DNA from: Hydnum rufescens UP504
Taxonomy: Eukaryota > Basidiomycota > Agaricomycetes > Cantharellales > Hydnaceae
Direction: 5' to 3'
Assembly (NCBI GenBank): GCA_014904985.1
Contig: MU129091.1
Span: 62,001-126,000, forward strand
Length of the DNA stretch: 64,000 nt
The translations under genes were made by a program, and so were the position numbers. The notes under the pieces were generated by a model. It worked only from the letters and a program-made list of their open reading frames with translations. It had not been told where the DNA came from and did not search any database. Numbering within the stretch: the first letter of the stretch is position 1; the number at the start of each line of letters is the position of its first letter. Positions 36,401 through 48,987 of the stretch are shown piece after piece.

Positions 36401-36427
36401 AAGAAATAGATACCTTGGTGTCATGGT
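33409..36427. other. Gene-poor 3-kb region
   Basis: No complete gene is supported. Two places may hide exons. On the minus strand at 33841-34212, a frame reads QGLELPAIVLSGVYALPSPD and MAESIHAIQGSLTGPYF. On the plus strand, a TATA-like TATAAAAG at 35112 is followed by MASIHP at 35169 and, in the same frame after a stop, SSLISRIRPHPLSNQGESAL; further on, RTPYVVMPMEGGYDDKEQYE reads well near 35520-35590. I could not join these pieces into a gene. Confidence 0.3.
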
Positions 36428-37023
36428 TCAATTCTCCCCAGGGCAATAAGGGCTTCCTTGAGAATTGTGCTTCGTCAGTCGTCTCCAAACATAGATGTCT
36501 ATGTGGGATACATGCGATAACAACGTACCTCTGCAGCCCGGGCCTTGGCCGTCTTCAGCCTGGGGCCCGAACCGAACCCTAGGGGTTCTCCATCCACTGC
36601 GGGGCGAAAAAGATGGAAAAGATGTAAGGTTAGTGCTTCTATCAGCATCCATGAGAAAATGCTGACGGACCAACGGCAGTCACCCGCCACAGTGGGCATT
36701 TGTTTTGTTGGCTTACTTCCACCACTTCTTCCTATATTAAAAAACACCACATCAATCGGAGGGGATGTCAATGGGAAATATTTCTGGTGAGAGCGCCATG
36801 CCCATACCCTCCACGTAAGCTGGCGCTTACTGCCTTGTAAGCTGAGTATCATACGATTCAGGTCACAGGTACTGCCAAATTCAAGTGATACCACGTACAA
36901 ATTGTGAAGGGCGCGGACATGGCCTCCGGCGGAAATGACGACTGATGGTGAGTAATTGTTCTGTGAATCAGAAGCCTTCGATATCGAGCCTCGAAGGGAC
37001 TCACCAGCATTAGAAGAAGACAT
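36428..37023 (-). CDS. Small double-stranded RNA-binding-motif protein
   Basis: A short multi-exon minus-strand gene. The first exon at 37023 codes MSSSNA and ends at a GTGAGT donor, followed by an exon with GGHVRALHNL (alpha-1 of a dsRBM) ending at a GTACGT donor. A downstream exon starting near 36596 reads VDGEPLGFGSGPRLKTAKAR and AAE, which fits the C-terminal half of the double-stranded RNA-binding motif: a beta strand, then G-x-G-x-(S/G)-K-x-x-A-K-x-x-AA. A possible last exon near 36425-36470 reads ILKEALIALGRIE, but the join phase is not proven. Small single-dsRBM proteins of about 100 residues are common in agaricomycetes, function unknown. The middle exons are unresolved. Confidence 0.45.
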
Positions 37024-39061
37024 CTTGGAGGATATTCGAATACTGGGGAGAGAGGGCTGCAGATGTGATGTCGGGGTCGATGAGAAAGAAAGAGGTCGAC
37101 TTCACTCCTTTTTATGCCCCTTTCATTTCAAACAACCTCCTACCCTGGAGGTTTCTCAGAGGTTTTGACGTGTGGTGTATCCTTGCAACTACATGCACCC
37201 CACCCCGAAGCCTCGAGTGGCCACACCTTGATGTGGTACATTGTATTCACGTAGATTTGAATTGTGGTAATATCATTCAACAAGATCGAACATGAGGCAG
37301 GGGCCACAATTATATTGTGGCAATTTTTTCCCTGTCGCCTTCGCTCTTTGGGTTAGTAGCCCACTTATGGAAAGAATGCATCTAGATGGACTACGTATTC
37401 ATGGAACATATCTTTCTGAACCTTGCTTTCGGCATGCCCTCCTGGACGACCCTAGATCCGGAGATGAGGCCCTAACACCTCCGTGATTGTAGTACAATCA
37501 GAATGACATGTGACAGGTCAAGCTAACGACACTGGGCGAGGGAATTTAGATACTATAGACCCTTACAATGTCCTGTATGTATGAATGAGCGTCAGTGGTT
37601 GAGGGGACGAGGGAAATAGACCCGATTTCGAATTTTCATGGCTTCGCCGTCTAAGAGAAACTGTCTTCTGGAGGGGACGTCCAGTTCGTATCGCCGTAAT
37701 GCACCGCATTAGGCAATACGGGTTATCCGAGTATGGTGCCTTCGACTGTCGCCGTATTTTCAGATCAAGTGGACCCAGGAATGTGCAAGGCCGCAGCATA
37801 CTGAATTATTGCCTAATGAGTCATATCGTCAAGAGGTGAACAATAGATCTATTGGTTTTCCAGCACGTACCATCATCTCAAAGCACCAAAGTCGATCGCA
37901 TCGAGAATCCACACGTGATAGGTGTGATCACCTAATATCAACACGTGCGATGCGTCATGCTCACGGTCTGATATAGACCAGAGATGATACGGGGCAGCGT
38001 TAATCCCATCCATACTCAACCTCTGCGCTGCCGATGAATGCCATGGGAGAGGTTCACACAGAGAGCCGATGCACCCAGTACTGTGAGAACCAGAGACAGA
38101 ATTACAAAACCCACCCATGTAAAGGTATGTCCAACTGCGCATACTAGTGTAACCCTTATTTCCTAGGCGCTTTGGGTATTGAATATAAGTGGCAGTCGTC
38201 AACGAGGGTTTCACATACGATTGTTACCAATGAAACGGATCGATGTGGCCGAACAAATGAAGAGGTTCCCGACGTCTCTGTCAACAAATCTATGGTGCCC
38301 TCCGACGCCAGTTGGTATCCATAAGTAAGAACCTTGGCAAATTCAGTGGGAGGCAAAAGCGGAGGTCTTGTTCAATGATGAGGGGTCAATGTCACGAAGA
38401 ACCCCCTTGGCCTAGCTCATTCGTTGAATACAGAGGGTTTATGAAGCTCAGCACACAGTGGTGATGAGGATGCAGAGGAATAGTATTCGGGTCCCAAGTA
38501 GAACTGAAGTCACAGCAGAGAAAGCGACTAGGAAGAAATAAAGAGAGCGAATATTTGAACGATGATGTTGAACGATATGGTGCCCTCCAGCCCTCTTAGC
38601 ACGTATGGCCTTAGGGAGGCCCCCAGTGCGAGCACGGAGCTAAGCACGTATGGTGGCAAGGAATTAAAAGATAAACTCCCAGATAAAGATATTCTTTAGA
38701 TAAGAGGTATATCGAGGAAGCTGCGTAGAACTGGCGTCGCTCGCGTAATCATTCCGGATGCGGTGGGGAGCCAAGAATTGACCCGGACTGTGACCATCGA
38801 GTGAACCTGCGCCATTATGAGGCCAAGGCTCATAATCAAGGAGGATGGAAAAGCAATCATGATAGGAATACTAGCCTATGGAGGGCGAGTCGTGGCGAAT
38901 GATGGGTATAAACTGTACAGTTTCAAAGCGGCAAATCCCGAAGCCTCCTGAAACCTTACTTGTCTGCTCCCCCAGTGCGTACATTTCCTCACGACCGAAT
39001 GCAATATTTTTAACAGGCAATCCCTCATGTAGCTCCCCCAAGACTCTCGCCGCCCCTCGAC
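37024..39061. other. Gene-poor 2-kb region
   Basis: No gene is supported. A minus-strand frame at 38156-38356 (EFAKVLTYGYQLASEGTIDL) and one at 37873-38214 have some coding character but no matching splice sites were found. The last few hundred bases carry the promoter of RPS5. Confidence 0.3.
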
Positions 39062-39954
39062 ATGGCCGCCGTCAAGACCCTCCCAGCAGACGTTTCTCGC
39101 AGCGCAGCTGAGAGCGTCAAGCTCTTTGGTAAATGGGAGACACAAGAGTGAGTGGCTAGGGATCTTTTGCACATTTCAGAGGGGGGCAGAGGCACCGTGG
39201 CTTACCTTAAATATTCACCGCATAGTATCGAGGTCAAGGATATTTCTTTGACCGATTACATTCAAACTCGCCATGCTGTCTATGTACCACATACCGCTGG
39301 CCGATACGCCAAAAAACAGTTCAAAAAGGCGCAAATGCCTATTGTCGAGCGGCTTGTCGACAGGTATTATCTCTTTTCGCGGGTCTCCGGATGAGCGGGA
39401 TTTTGAATATCTGTTCATCGTCCTAGCTTGATGATGCACGGTCGCAACAATGGGAAGAAGCTCATGGCCGTCCGGATTGTCGCGCACGCATTTGAAATCA
39501 TCCATCTCCTCACCGACCAGAACCCTATCCAGGTTCTTGTCGACGCCATTGTCAACACTGGACCACGCGAAGACAGCACTCGCATTGGGTCCCAGGGGAC
39601 TGTCAGGCGTCAAGCCGTCGATGTCTCTCCCCTTCGACGGGTCAACCAGTCCGTCTCCCTCATCACCATTGGCGTACGCCTAGCTTCCTCCATTGTGGAA
39701 TGTTCCTGCTCTAATGTTTATCACTCTGTGGATGTGTATGTTTAGACTCGTGAAAGCGCATTCCGCAACGTCAAGTCCGTAGCAGAGTGTCTCGCGGACG
39801 AACTCATCAACGCCGCAAAGGGATCATCCAACTCGTACGCTATCAAGGTCTGCATATTTTATTCCCTGTTCCCCCCCGGTCTGTTATTCATCCTCTCCCT
39901 CGCGATAAACAGAAAAAGGATGAGCTCGAGCGTGTAGCAAAGTCCAACCGTTAG
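39062..39954 (+). CDS. RPS5: 40S ribosomal protein uS7 (Rps5)
   Basis: Rps5 (uS7) sits in the head of the small ribosomal subunit at the E site and contacts mRNA and tRNA. The start at 39062 gives [19 protein letters not shown], then [20 protein letters not shown] and [20 protein letters not shown]. The next exons carry [20 protein letters not shown] and [59 protein letters not shown] and the basic end [13 protein letters not shown] with TAG at 39952-39954. Introns are short and frames join. The protein is about 205 residues, normal for the family, and essentially free of anomalies, so this gene is a useful control for the frameshifts seen in others. Confidence 0.95.
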
Positions 39955-40312
39955 AGAGTTTGCAAATTTATTTGGTTCTCGACTGGGTTGCCTTCCCTTT
40001 TTCTGCGGACGCCGTGGAGGTGGCAGAGTTAGGATTCTATGGGGCCATTTTCCATGCCACTGCATCTTTTTAGTCTATGCAATGAAAAATGTGCCCATGC
40101 GATCTTACCCTATCCACTCAAATTCGCTGAAGCCTCATGGGGTACTCTATGTGCCTCAATGGTGGGAACGCATGACACGAAAGTCCAGCCTCGATTAATT
40201 ATTAATACTTTTCTGGAGGTATTGAGCAAAGAAGCACTCCGATGAAGATGGAGAAGAGCATGCAAATGAATAGACCACAAATCCACACTGTACCCAATGA
40301 CAAACGCATGGT

Positions 40313-42056
40313 TTACTTGCCAACATCCAGCAACTTCACCTCTGAAGACAAGCGAAAACAAGGAGGGAGTCAGCAATGCCCATGATATGTATTCTAGCAC
40401 TTGACGCGTACCAAAGAAAAGTGTCGAATTTGCTGGGATATCCTGTACAAAAATAAAACAGGCTCGTGATACCTCGATTTCTCGCATATGAACGGCAACG
40501 AACCTTCGAATTGCGTTTCCCGTAACCCATGTGAGGTGGAACCTCAAGACGTCGCTCACCACCGACTTGCATGCCCACAAGACCCTCATCCCATCCTTTG
40601 ATCACTTCTCCTGCGCCAAGAGTAAATTTGAACTAGAGTACGTGTTATCGTGTAGCATAACCTGAGTTCCATTGGGAGGCAGACGTACCGGTTTGCCGTT
40701 GGTGTTCTTATCGATGATCTTGCCGTTAGCGAGTTTGAGGATGTACCTCATCGATAGCGTTTTTCCCTTTTTGGCGGCGATTCCAGTACCAGGAGTAGGA
40801 TCCGTGATCTTTACTCCGCCGGGAGTAGTGAACGATTTCTGGTACTTTGCGTAAATCTCCGAACGATCCAAAAATGGAGGGCGGGATCAACTCACCCCCG
40901 CGGCCTTCTTTTTAAGCTCCTCTGGCTTATCGCTCTTTCCCTGAGCCGCCGGCGGTTGCTCCGAGTCTTTTCCCTTCTCGGGCTCCTTCCCTTTGTCCTT
41001 CTTCAGCTTTTCCTTCTTCTCCCCGTCCTTAGCTTTCTTACTGGACTCTGGGGCTACGGATGAGACGGGGACAGCTGCGCCACTGTCAGCCTTGATCTTC
41101 TTGGCTACCTTGGGGGTACCCTCGGGACCAGATTCGATTTCATCCGCAGAGCGCTTCTTCTTCTTGTCTTTTTTCTCCTTTTTAGACTCCGATTTCGCAG
41201 GACTTGTTTTGGCCTGTTCCTCTTCCTCCTTGCGGATGAGCTGTTCGAGGAAGCTAAAGGACGACGTATCATTAGGGCGCGCCTGACCCAGACAGAATTG
41301 AGAATATGCCATACGCATTTCGTTCCTCGTCTTCCATTGCTTCGATGTCGCTGTCGCCGAATTCACCAATCTCATCGTCAGATGGGGGCTGGTCGAAACC
41401 CTCGTCCTGTACTATATGGTTGCATAGTTGAAAGCACGAGACCGAGTTACAGTGTTAACGGGAGTAGAATAATCGGCTAGTTGAAACATACCAATAATGT
41501 TACCAGAGATATAGATAGGGCTTGATAAAAATGATAGATTCAATAAGAAATAGCAATGTGGAGAAAGCCATGGAGACACTCACTTTTCGCCGGTTGATTC
41601 AAACACCACTTTCTCTCCCTCGGAAATAACTAATCCCAATGGCTGGGCTTCGACCTACGAAAAGAGGCATGACATAGGAGATAAGAACAATAAGCTGGAT
41701 CGTATGACGAGATAAAATGTCGAAGCACGCGCACTAGACCAGGGATGAAGTTGGCAAGCACAACGGTTTGAATGTCCTCGTCCTCCTCGTCCTTTTCTTT
41801 TTGGGCATCTTCGTCTTCGTCCTCGCTATCGCTCCCTTGGGCATTATGACCACGATAGATATATGCTTTTAGACTTGACCGCTTGTTATCTGCAAGAACG
41901 TCTCCGAGGACGGCCTGGCTAAGCCTTAGGTCTGCTTGAGCGACAAGCTCATTCTTTTTCCCAGGATTGATAAGGAACGAGCTGTATGGAGGATAAGGTC
42001 ATGTCTTTCCGCAGAGATGAAGGATGAAGAGCATACACGATTGCGATAGCTGCCAT
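40313..42056 (-). CDS. Nuclear FKBP-type peptidyl-prolyl isomerase (FKBP39/Fpr3-4 type)
   Basis: This is a nuclear or nucleolar histone-chaperone isomerase: an N-terminal nucleoplasmin-like domain, an acidic/basic middle and a C-terminal FKBP domain. From the start at 42056 the first exon encodes MAAIAI and splices to [20 protein letters not shown], then the acidic [20 protein letters not shown] and [16 protein letters not shown]. The middle is a Lys/Glu-rich tract ([29 protein letters not shown]), a likely nucleolar signal. The FKBP domain begins [17 protein letters not shown] and shows [40 protein letters not shown] and, after two short introns, [19 protein letters not shown] ending at TAA 40313. 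Seven or so exons join in frame. Confidence 0.92.
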
Positions 42057-43364
42057 TATTGTTGTCGAGAAATATTTACGGTTTGAGAGCGGGAATTGCC
42101 GCTCCCACGTGGTTCCGCCCAAAGAAACAAAAGACAAAGAACTAAAAACTAGGCCATAATTGTGGGCAAGAAGTCCCCGACAACTGTCAAAAAACAACTA
42201 CTGTTCGGCAGTTTCATTGTGGGCCTGAGAACCATTACTGTAAGATGGATATTCATTAGACATAACTGTCATACAGATACTGTCCCAAAAAAGCCGATCG
42301 GATGGCTGTTCGGGGATTGAGCTCCATCCGTTGAGAATAACACACTGCACTATTTCGCAATTTAGTCATGAATGGCAAGGTGTTTTCTTCTTGGCATTTG
42401 CCAACCGAATCTCCGGCGTGGAGTATGAAATCCTTGACAAGACGTCCAATTCATGCGCAAGGCTGTAGACAGAGGACATGTCATAGCTCAAGACGCCTCG
42501 ACTTCCGGTTCTGCTGAAAAACTGGGGATACTGTACTACTGATAGATCAATCAGGAAATCAATCTCATCTCTGTAGGTACATGATTGCAAACGCCGATCA
42601 TCTGCCCCTGAATTGGTGGCTGAGGCGCCAGATGGTAATGCCCAGATAATGGCTCAATATTGATGCAGTGTTGTTATCCACCCATGGCCGCCTGGGTATT
42701 TTTCAGAGCACACTTCCCCTGCTCGATATATAGGTGGGCACCGACGATCCACCACCGAACGTAACGACGTGACTTGGGTGTACCATCCCAATCGAAATTC
42801 GGAGTCGGAATGCACACAGTGACTGGTATTGGCAATGCATTCATCAGTGCCTGTCCACCCGCCCAGCCCACCACCCAGCGCCCACCGTCCGCCGCCCAAC
42901 GTTCACGATCGCAAATAATCTAGGAGGTGGTTGCCACACGTGACGCCATTTGCCACACTTGGTCACCGATGAGAAATTGCGACAAAGTTCGAAAAAGGGA
43001 ATATAGGGGATCGCTCATCGAGAGAATCAGGAATTATTAATGGGCTCGGGGATGGGATTCCTGATGATGGGTATTACGTTCGGGGGAGAGCCCATCAGGA
43101 ATCATTGTTGACAGCATTCACCTCGGCTAGCGGTGGTAGTGTTACATGTTTCTGGCAAAGAGGGAAAAACATTATTCCTTCTCTCACCAGTCGCCCGAGC
43201 AACCCCCCCAAGTAGTGCAAGCAGACTAATCTTGCTCATTGACCGTACGAAGACTGGGCCACCAGCGTGAACTTGAAGATCCGGGGTATCACCCGGAAGT
43301 TTCCGCGGCCAAACGGCCGATCTACAGTCTATCAGCCATTGTCTTCCCTTCTCCACCATCCCTA
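42057..43364. other. Intergenic region between divergent genes
   Basis: No gene is supported. A short C-rich imperfect repeat of CCCACC/CGCCCA units occupies about 42845-42900. Both ends must carry promoters. Confidence 0.35.
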
Positions 43365-45373
43365 ATGCCTATTCAGCCGTCTCCATCTCCCGCCCACTCT
43401 CTTTCCTCGTCATCCATGGTGCCCCGCTCAAAGAAACGGTATCTCTCTTCCATCCCATCTGTATGCCATGCGGCACCCTGACTCCGGAATATTCTTATAG
43501 GCGAGCACGTCCATCTCATGAAGAGATCAAAAGGAATCTTGCTGTAGGTGTAGACGGCCGTATGTATCGCTTTCAGGTGCTGAGAGGGCCTCTCTACTCA
43601 GATGCTCAGCGATATTCCGAGGCCACTATCACCCACCCTCCCACCTTCTCCCCCACAGTCACGGCCCGGCTCACCAGAGCCACCAGTGAATAAGCGACGA
43701 CGCGTGGAAGAGCGCCCTGTAGCGCCGAAAGAGGGAAATCTACACCGACAAGCACACCGCCCCCTCCAGCACTTCCACTTCCGCCGCGGCCACCATCCGT
43801 TACCGCTGCGGCGCCGCCAACTCCAGCCAGCGCTTTGACCCCTAACCCACCCTCTAAAGAACCTCCCCCGCGCGTCACTACCCCTAGACTTACCCCCTCT
43901 CTTACTCAATTATCACCACCATTGCGTCCAAACCCAAGCCGGCCAGCCTATGTCAGGCAGAAACGGATCATGGGTCCACATGAGATGAGTGCAATGGCAG
44001 ACGAGTATGTCCTTTCTTTTTTTGCATCTAGCATTTTTTTTGGTCTGTGCGCGGAATCAAGTCCCTGAGCGCGCACCCAAATTAGATATGCACTGCGTGC
44101 ACGCACCCTAAAGCGCTCGGGCGAGGCGCGACTCGCTGGTCGTCGAGATCCTCGTACAACTCTCATTGGCCTTCTCGAGATGACGGAAGGTCTCGTGGAA
44201 TTTATGTATCAGTTCTGGCTTGGCGACGAAGCTTCGAAGAAGATTCATACTACCGTGTGGCCTACTATGATAGGTTTGGTCAATGCCTGTAGAGGTCGTT
44301 GGCGGGATAATGCTGTCACCGAACGACAGCGGGCTGTAATCGGTTTGATGTATGTTCCGACATTCGCTTTTGAGATCTTGTCTTTGGGGACATATCCTCA
44401 TCATTCCTCTCCTCCTAGCTTTCTCATAGAGGCCTGTGTTTATTCTCGCACCTCCGCTGTCCAATTCGGCCAAATGAGTCGCGTTATGGACGTCGCTGCA
44501 TCTTCTCCTGCTCCGGGTCCTTCATCTGCCATCGCCCCCCTAAACTCTGCGCACTCTCGGTCCAGCTCCGCCTCGCACCCGACACCACCGACCCTTGTTT
44601 CTCCAGAGCCGTCCCCGCATTCTACAGGATCCTCTTCCACTTCTTCTCCTTCTCCAGGTCGTCCGACCCCATCCGCACATGACGTATGGGATGTTGCCCG
44701 AAATATCGCACATAGTGCAAAACGATTCAATGAGGGTCATGCTGCGCTTTCTCCAGCTATTCTCTCCAAACTCTTCCCTCTAACGTGGGCGAGGTGTTCC
44801 CGAAGTTCACTTACCCTCAGCGAAGGCCATGATGTCTACCCAGAATCATGTTCTAAGCCCGCCCCTCCCGATGCTGCCCCTCTCGCAGACGAGGAAGCAG
44901 CCTGGTGCTGGCCACCGACGTCTGGTGAACATATCGTGCATCTTATCGGTTTCGCAAAGAGTTTGATATGGGAATTAGCCCGAGCGGAATTGCCGGATGC
45001 ACCGTACAGAGGTGCCGCCGGAGTAAACACGCAATATTAGTGTGTAATTCTGGCTGACAAGCCGACTCGTCCCGATGATTTATCATCGTTATTCACACTC
45101 TACTGTGGACTCGCCAATGGCATCTATCGAAAGCTTTGGCGTCGTACGTCAGATTTTCGACGTGCCGGTCTGCTGACCCGTTCGCTTCGCGAATCCGGCG
45201 CTGCTCAGACCCAAACATGGCGCGGCCCGCCCTCCGCTCATCACCAACTCCCGATAAATCCCACGTGCATCTTCACACCTGACGCACCTGACTCACACAC
45301 ACCAACTGAAAAAACCTGGAGCACGTTGTACCATTCAAAAATGGCAACAGCCTACATCTATTACATTTACTAG
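43365..45373 (+). CDS. Pro/Ser-rich protein of unknown function, interrupted
   Basis: I do not recognise this gene. Exon 1 starts MPIQPSPSPAHSLSSSS and splices (GTATCT at 43439 to TTATAG at 43500, phase 2) to RRARPSHEEIKRNLAVGVDG; the next intron ends at ACTCAG before MLSDIPRPLSPTLPPSPP. A one-base gap near 43731-43740 (GAGGGAAATC) separates KRRRVEERPVAPKEG from STPTSTPPPPPALPLPPRP. After a further intron come LRARTLKRSGEARLAGRRDP, LIGLLEMTEGLVEFMYQFWL and a Ser/Pro-rich stretch, then DVWDVARNIAHSAKRFNEGH and HIVHLIGFAKSLIWELARAE. A TAG at 45038-45040 interrupts, yet the same frame goes on as LADKPTRPDDLSSLFTLYCG for about 110 codons to TAG at 45371. The helical segments suggest a conserved domain of unknown kind. 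Confidence 0.5.
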
Positions 45374-46042
45374 AGTTCGCAAGCTTCGGAATTTCGTTTT
45401 TCTCTTTGTCGCTTTTCCTCGTTTTGTCGTTTTTTTTTTTTTCCTTCCAGCTGTCTATTCTCATGGAACAACTACCCAGGTACACAGGTTTTTTTTCCGA
45501 TTCGTTCTATCCCTCACAGTGCCTCCTCATTTTATACTGTCTTGTCTCTTATCCACCGGTCCACCATCATCCGTTGGCGCTCACATCGCAACACCACCCG
45601 CTTCACTCACATTGGTTATTCTTTCACATCTCCAATATTTACACTGCCGACCCTCTGCTGTACAAATGCAACCACTACATGCCTAGTCTTCACCGACCGG
45701 AACTCCATGGCCTGCACATGCCGAACCCTGCAGGAACTATACTGAATGGTGACCAGCGGTCAGTGGGTGGTGCCGACTGAATAGAAGCATTTCTACTGAA
45801 TTAGTGCAATTCTATTGAATTGGAGGTTTACCGTTTCTAGCTATAAAGGTCCCCCTAATCTCAAGTGTAATCATCACAGGATCTCAGTTCCCCCCTCCTC
45901 TCTGCTAGTTGTAGTGCACATAGAGGAGAACCATCAAGGTACCCTTGCCCTCTGAATCGACGTGCATCTCCCAATTTCCTTTTATGTATCATCTAATCCT
46001 AATTTGGCACATAGCATAACCTCGATCTCGAGACAGAAGTCC
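45374..46042. other. Intergenic region
   Basis: Contains a T-rich tract near 45405-45445, consistent with a 3' UTR, and a leader upstream of the RRM gene at 46043. No gene is supported. Confidence 0.35.
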
Positions 46043-48573
46043 ATGTTGACGAGCGGCACTAATAGCGACGACACCAAAACACCCAATAACGAAACGCCAC
46101 TCGAGAACGAGAACGAAAACGAAGACTAGAAACATGGCATGGACAGATTGGAAGTGCTTGGTTCACGTGCACGGGTTCACCAACGATCTCCTGCCTCCCA
46201 ACTGCGATCCAGATCTTCTCCAAACACGGTGAAGTGTACGTCATGCTCATTTTCCTCGCTTTGCCATTCTCCGAGCCGCAAAGGAATATCAGAACACTGG
46301 ACTTACCGAAACTCTAATTCGTTGCGTAAATCCTCGCGCATGTAGGAAGCTTATATTCGCCTTCAGAACGCGAACGACGGGGAAGAACCATCTCTTCGTG
46401 CAATATGCCACGCAAGACCAGGCCAGCGCCGCGCGTGGGAAGTACGGACAAGGATGGCAAGGAGACCCAGTGTATCACAAATCCGTCTATCCCGTGTACG
46501 AGATCGTCTCCAGGCGCGCCGCGACCTATCGTTGGGACGGTGTGAGTTCCATCGTTCCGGAGATGCTCCCACCCTCGACAGTACCCGTGGCCCTTGCGAA
46601 ACCCCATGCGGGGGATCAGCATGGCTCAAACATGGAACGCGATCGGGAGCCCAAGAACAGGGCTCCCGTGCGTGGGAGGCACAGCCCTGGCTCTTCAGCA
46701 GTCACGAACGGGAGCCGGATGGCTAACACACAAGCCGAAGAGATCGATCGTCCTTTGAGGCCGCGTGGACGTCAGGAATATTGGGGTAAATGGAAGAATA
46801 GGAATGACCGTCATCTGTGGATGGAGGACGAGTCCTACGGCTCTGGTCACCAGCGCGAGATGACCCATGCCAAGGTCAAGCATGAAGCAGCACCACCCAA
46901 AACGACTCCCACTTCCAAGTCACTAACGTCGAGAATTGGACATCTGTACTCTGATGAACTCCTTGACGAGGAGTCGAGCGAGAGGACCAGTCATTGCCGA
47001 CATGATAGCTCGCAGCAGACTGATGGCGATGGCAGTAAGTCTAAAGACTATCACTACCCCCGCCGAGACCATTATAGGGACAAGGAGCACAAGGATCACC
47101 ACCACCACCATCGGTCGCGTCGCTACCGCTCTTCTCGGTCCTGCTCTCATTCGCGATCTTATTCCTGTGGGGGCTCGCCCTCTCACCGTCGATCCAGATC
47201 CCCGTCCACGAAGACGTCGCGCACAGAGTTGCCTCGGGCGAAGGACCAACCTTCTGGCTTGGCAGTTAAACGGTCTCGTATCCAGGTCGGTGTTGAACGT
47301 CAAGGTCGTTCGCGTCATCATCACCGCAGCGACAAGGAAGACGTCGATCTTCTCAAAGCGGCCCCTATCGCGCCAACCGTCGTGTCGAAATCTCCGACTG
47401 CTGCACCTGTCACACACAGCAAGCCACGTCCGATTCAAGAGAGGCATCTTCTCACGACCAACAGAATGACTCCTCGAATTGGATTCCTGGTCCGACTGTC
47501 GAAGAGAGACCCGATGCTAGCTGGTGCCAAGTTACCCAGCAAACCACACCTGGCGGGACCTAATAGCCCAAATCCGGAATTGGAGGGAAAGGCTGCCACC
47601 CACGGCGCACAGGATGGCACCATAGGTGCCATGGCATCGAGGCACCTCCCTAGCGGACTCGCTGCATTGCGAGTCAATTCGTCCACAAACAATGCCAATA
47701 GCACGCCATCGACCACGGCGTCCACCATAAGTAATGAATGCTTCTCTACGCCGAAATCATTGTCTTCCATTACTCCATCTCACCATTCCGCCGCTTCTGA
47801 GGCTTCAACTACGAGGGAAGCCCGAGCAATTTCGCCACTGGTTAGCACCGACAAGTGGGGCAAAGCCCCGCACGGATATGGCACCCCGAAACCAGCAATA
47901 TCGCCGTTTGGACCATACACAAGCCAGAACAATGCCGCGACGCCAAACAACGCCCTGAGGCTCGACCTCAATCAGGGGGCGTCGTCGAATGTCGCCAATT
48001 TTTCCTTTCAACCCGAGACTTTCCAATGTGAATCTCGGTGGCCATATCGTCGGATCAGCCCTCACCGAGCCATGCAAAAGGTAGTGGTGCACAAGACACC
48101 GACAAGAAACTAATTGCAGGGACTGAGTTTCCCACCAAAGATGGCAAGACTTCAGCTGACGGCGGGAGTGGGAACAGGCAGACCCCATATCCGAGCCCTG
48201 TGACCTCGCCATTAGTGGAGAGCTCTGTGTTTCCGAAACCACAGGGTGGGTTGCAGCTGATCCAGTCGAGGAATACTGCTCCACTTTGGATGCGGGCCTC
48301 CTTGCTTCGAGCGTGATCCAGTTCTCCAGCCCTACCATCGACGCGAATGGTTGCTCCACCCCCAGTGCTTTAGCTCAGTTCCAGGCAGCGCAGATTGCCA
48401 GATTGCGAGAGCTATACCAGATATCCCAGACGGAGCTGACTGTGGAGAGAGTAGCCAAGAGGAAAGCAGAGGATGAAGCAGACAGGGAGCGTTCGATACG
48501 TCGTAAACTGGAGGATCAGCTGTGGGAGATGTCCGCGACGGTTTCGGAGCCAACAGGTGTTGTCGACAGGTGA
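46043..48573 (+). CDS. RRM protein with Arg/Ser- and His-rich region
   Basis: An RNA-binding protein with one N-terminal RRM and an SR-like tail. The first exon reads MLTSGTNSDDTKTPNNETPL then an acidic ENENENED; its join to the RRM is unclear. The RRM shows CLVHVHGFTNDLLPP as strand 1, IFSKHGEVY, and KLIFAFRTRTTGKNHLFVQY followed by ATQDQASAARGKYGQGWQGD, where KNHLFVQY is a weak RNP1. Between 46190 and 46215 two one-base shifts separate strand 1, the QLRS helix and IFSKHGEV. The next 500 residues are disordered: HKDHHHHHRSRRYRSSRSCS is an Arg/Ser region with a short His run. A probable intron at 48081-48168 leads to DPISEPCDLAISGELCVSE and a final coiled coil (RERSIRRKLEDQLWEMSATV). Probably involved in mRNA processing; the partner is unknown. 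Confidence 0.55.
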
Positions 48574-48987
48574 ATGTGCTAGTGCAAAGTAATTGCTTTC
48601 TGTTCATCTTTGATTTCTTGACGTGCTGTTGTCCCTTTTTTTTTCCCCGTTGGGCTCAAGATTCGCAGAGCGTGTCTTCTGTGCTCTGTATTTGATACTG
48701 TTCAGTTTTCTTTCCTCGTCTCTATCCAGTCCACCACCTTCGCGCTTATGTATGATGTTGTGTTGTTCACGTTGGCGTTGTCGCTCTGCAGACAAGCAAG
48801 CTTACGCTAATACATATTATAATATTACTCGGTGATGGAAGGTTAGTGCCGATCATTCCACCACAGAAACTCAGAGCCTACTTGCCTGTCCTTTCTCAAT
48901 TTTCCTCACCACTCCTGCTTCTCTCTCTTTTCGTGAAAACTCTGCGCCCAATCTCTGTTTGGACGTTTTAAAAACCGCAGCTTTATC
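48574..48987. other. Intergenic region
   Basis: Contains a pyrimidine-rich stretch and the promoter of the aspartic protease gene; no gene seen. Confidence 0.35.

Noticed and set aside
36420..36445. GGTTCAATTCTCC resembling a tRNA B box
   Set aside because: No A box or cloverleaf could be drawn upstream.
38580..38690. Possible 5S rRNA-like words (GGAGCTAAGCACG)
   Set aside because: Only a short match; the conserved flanking regions of 5S RNA are absent.
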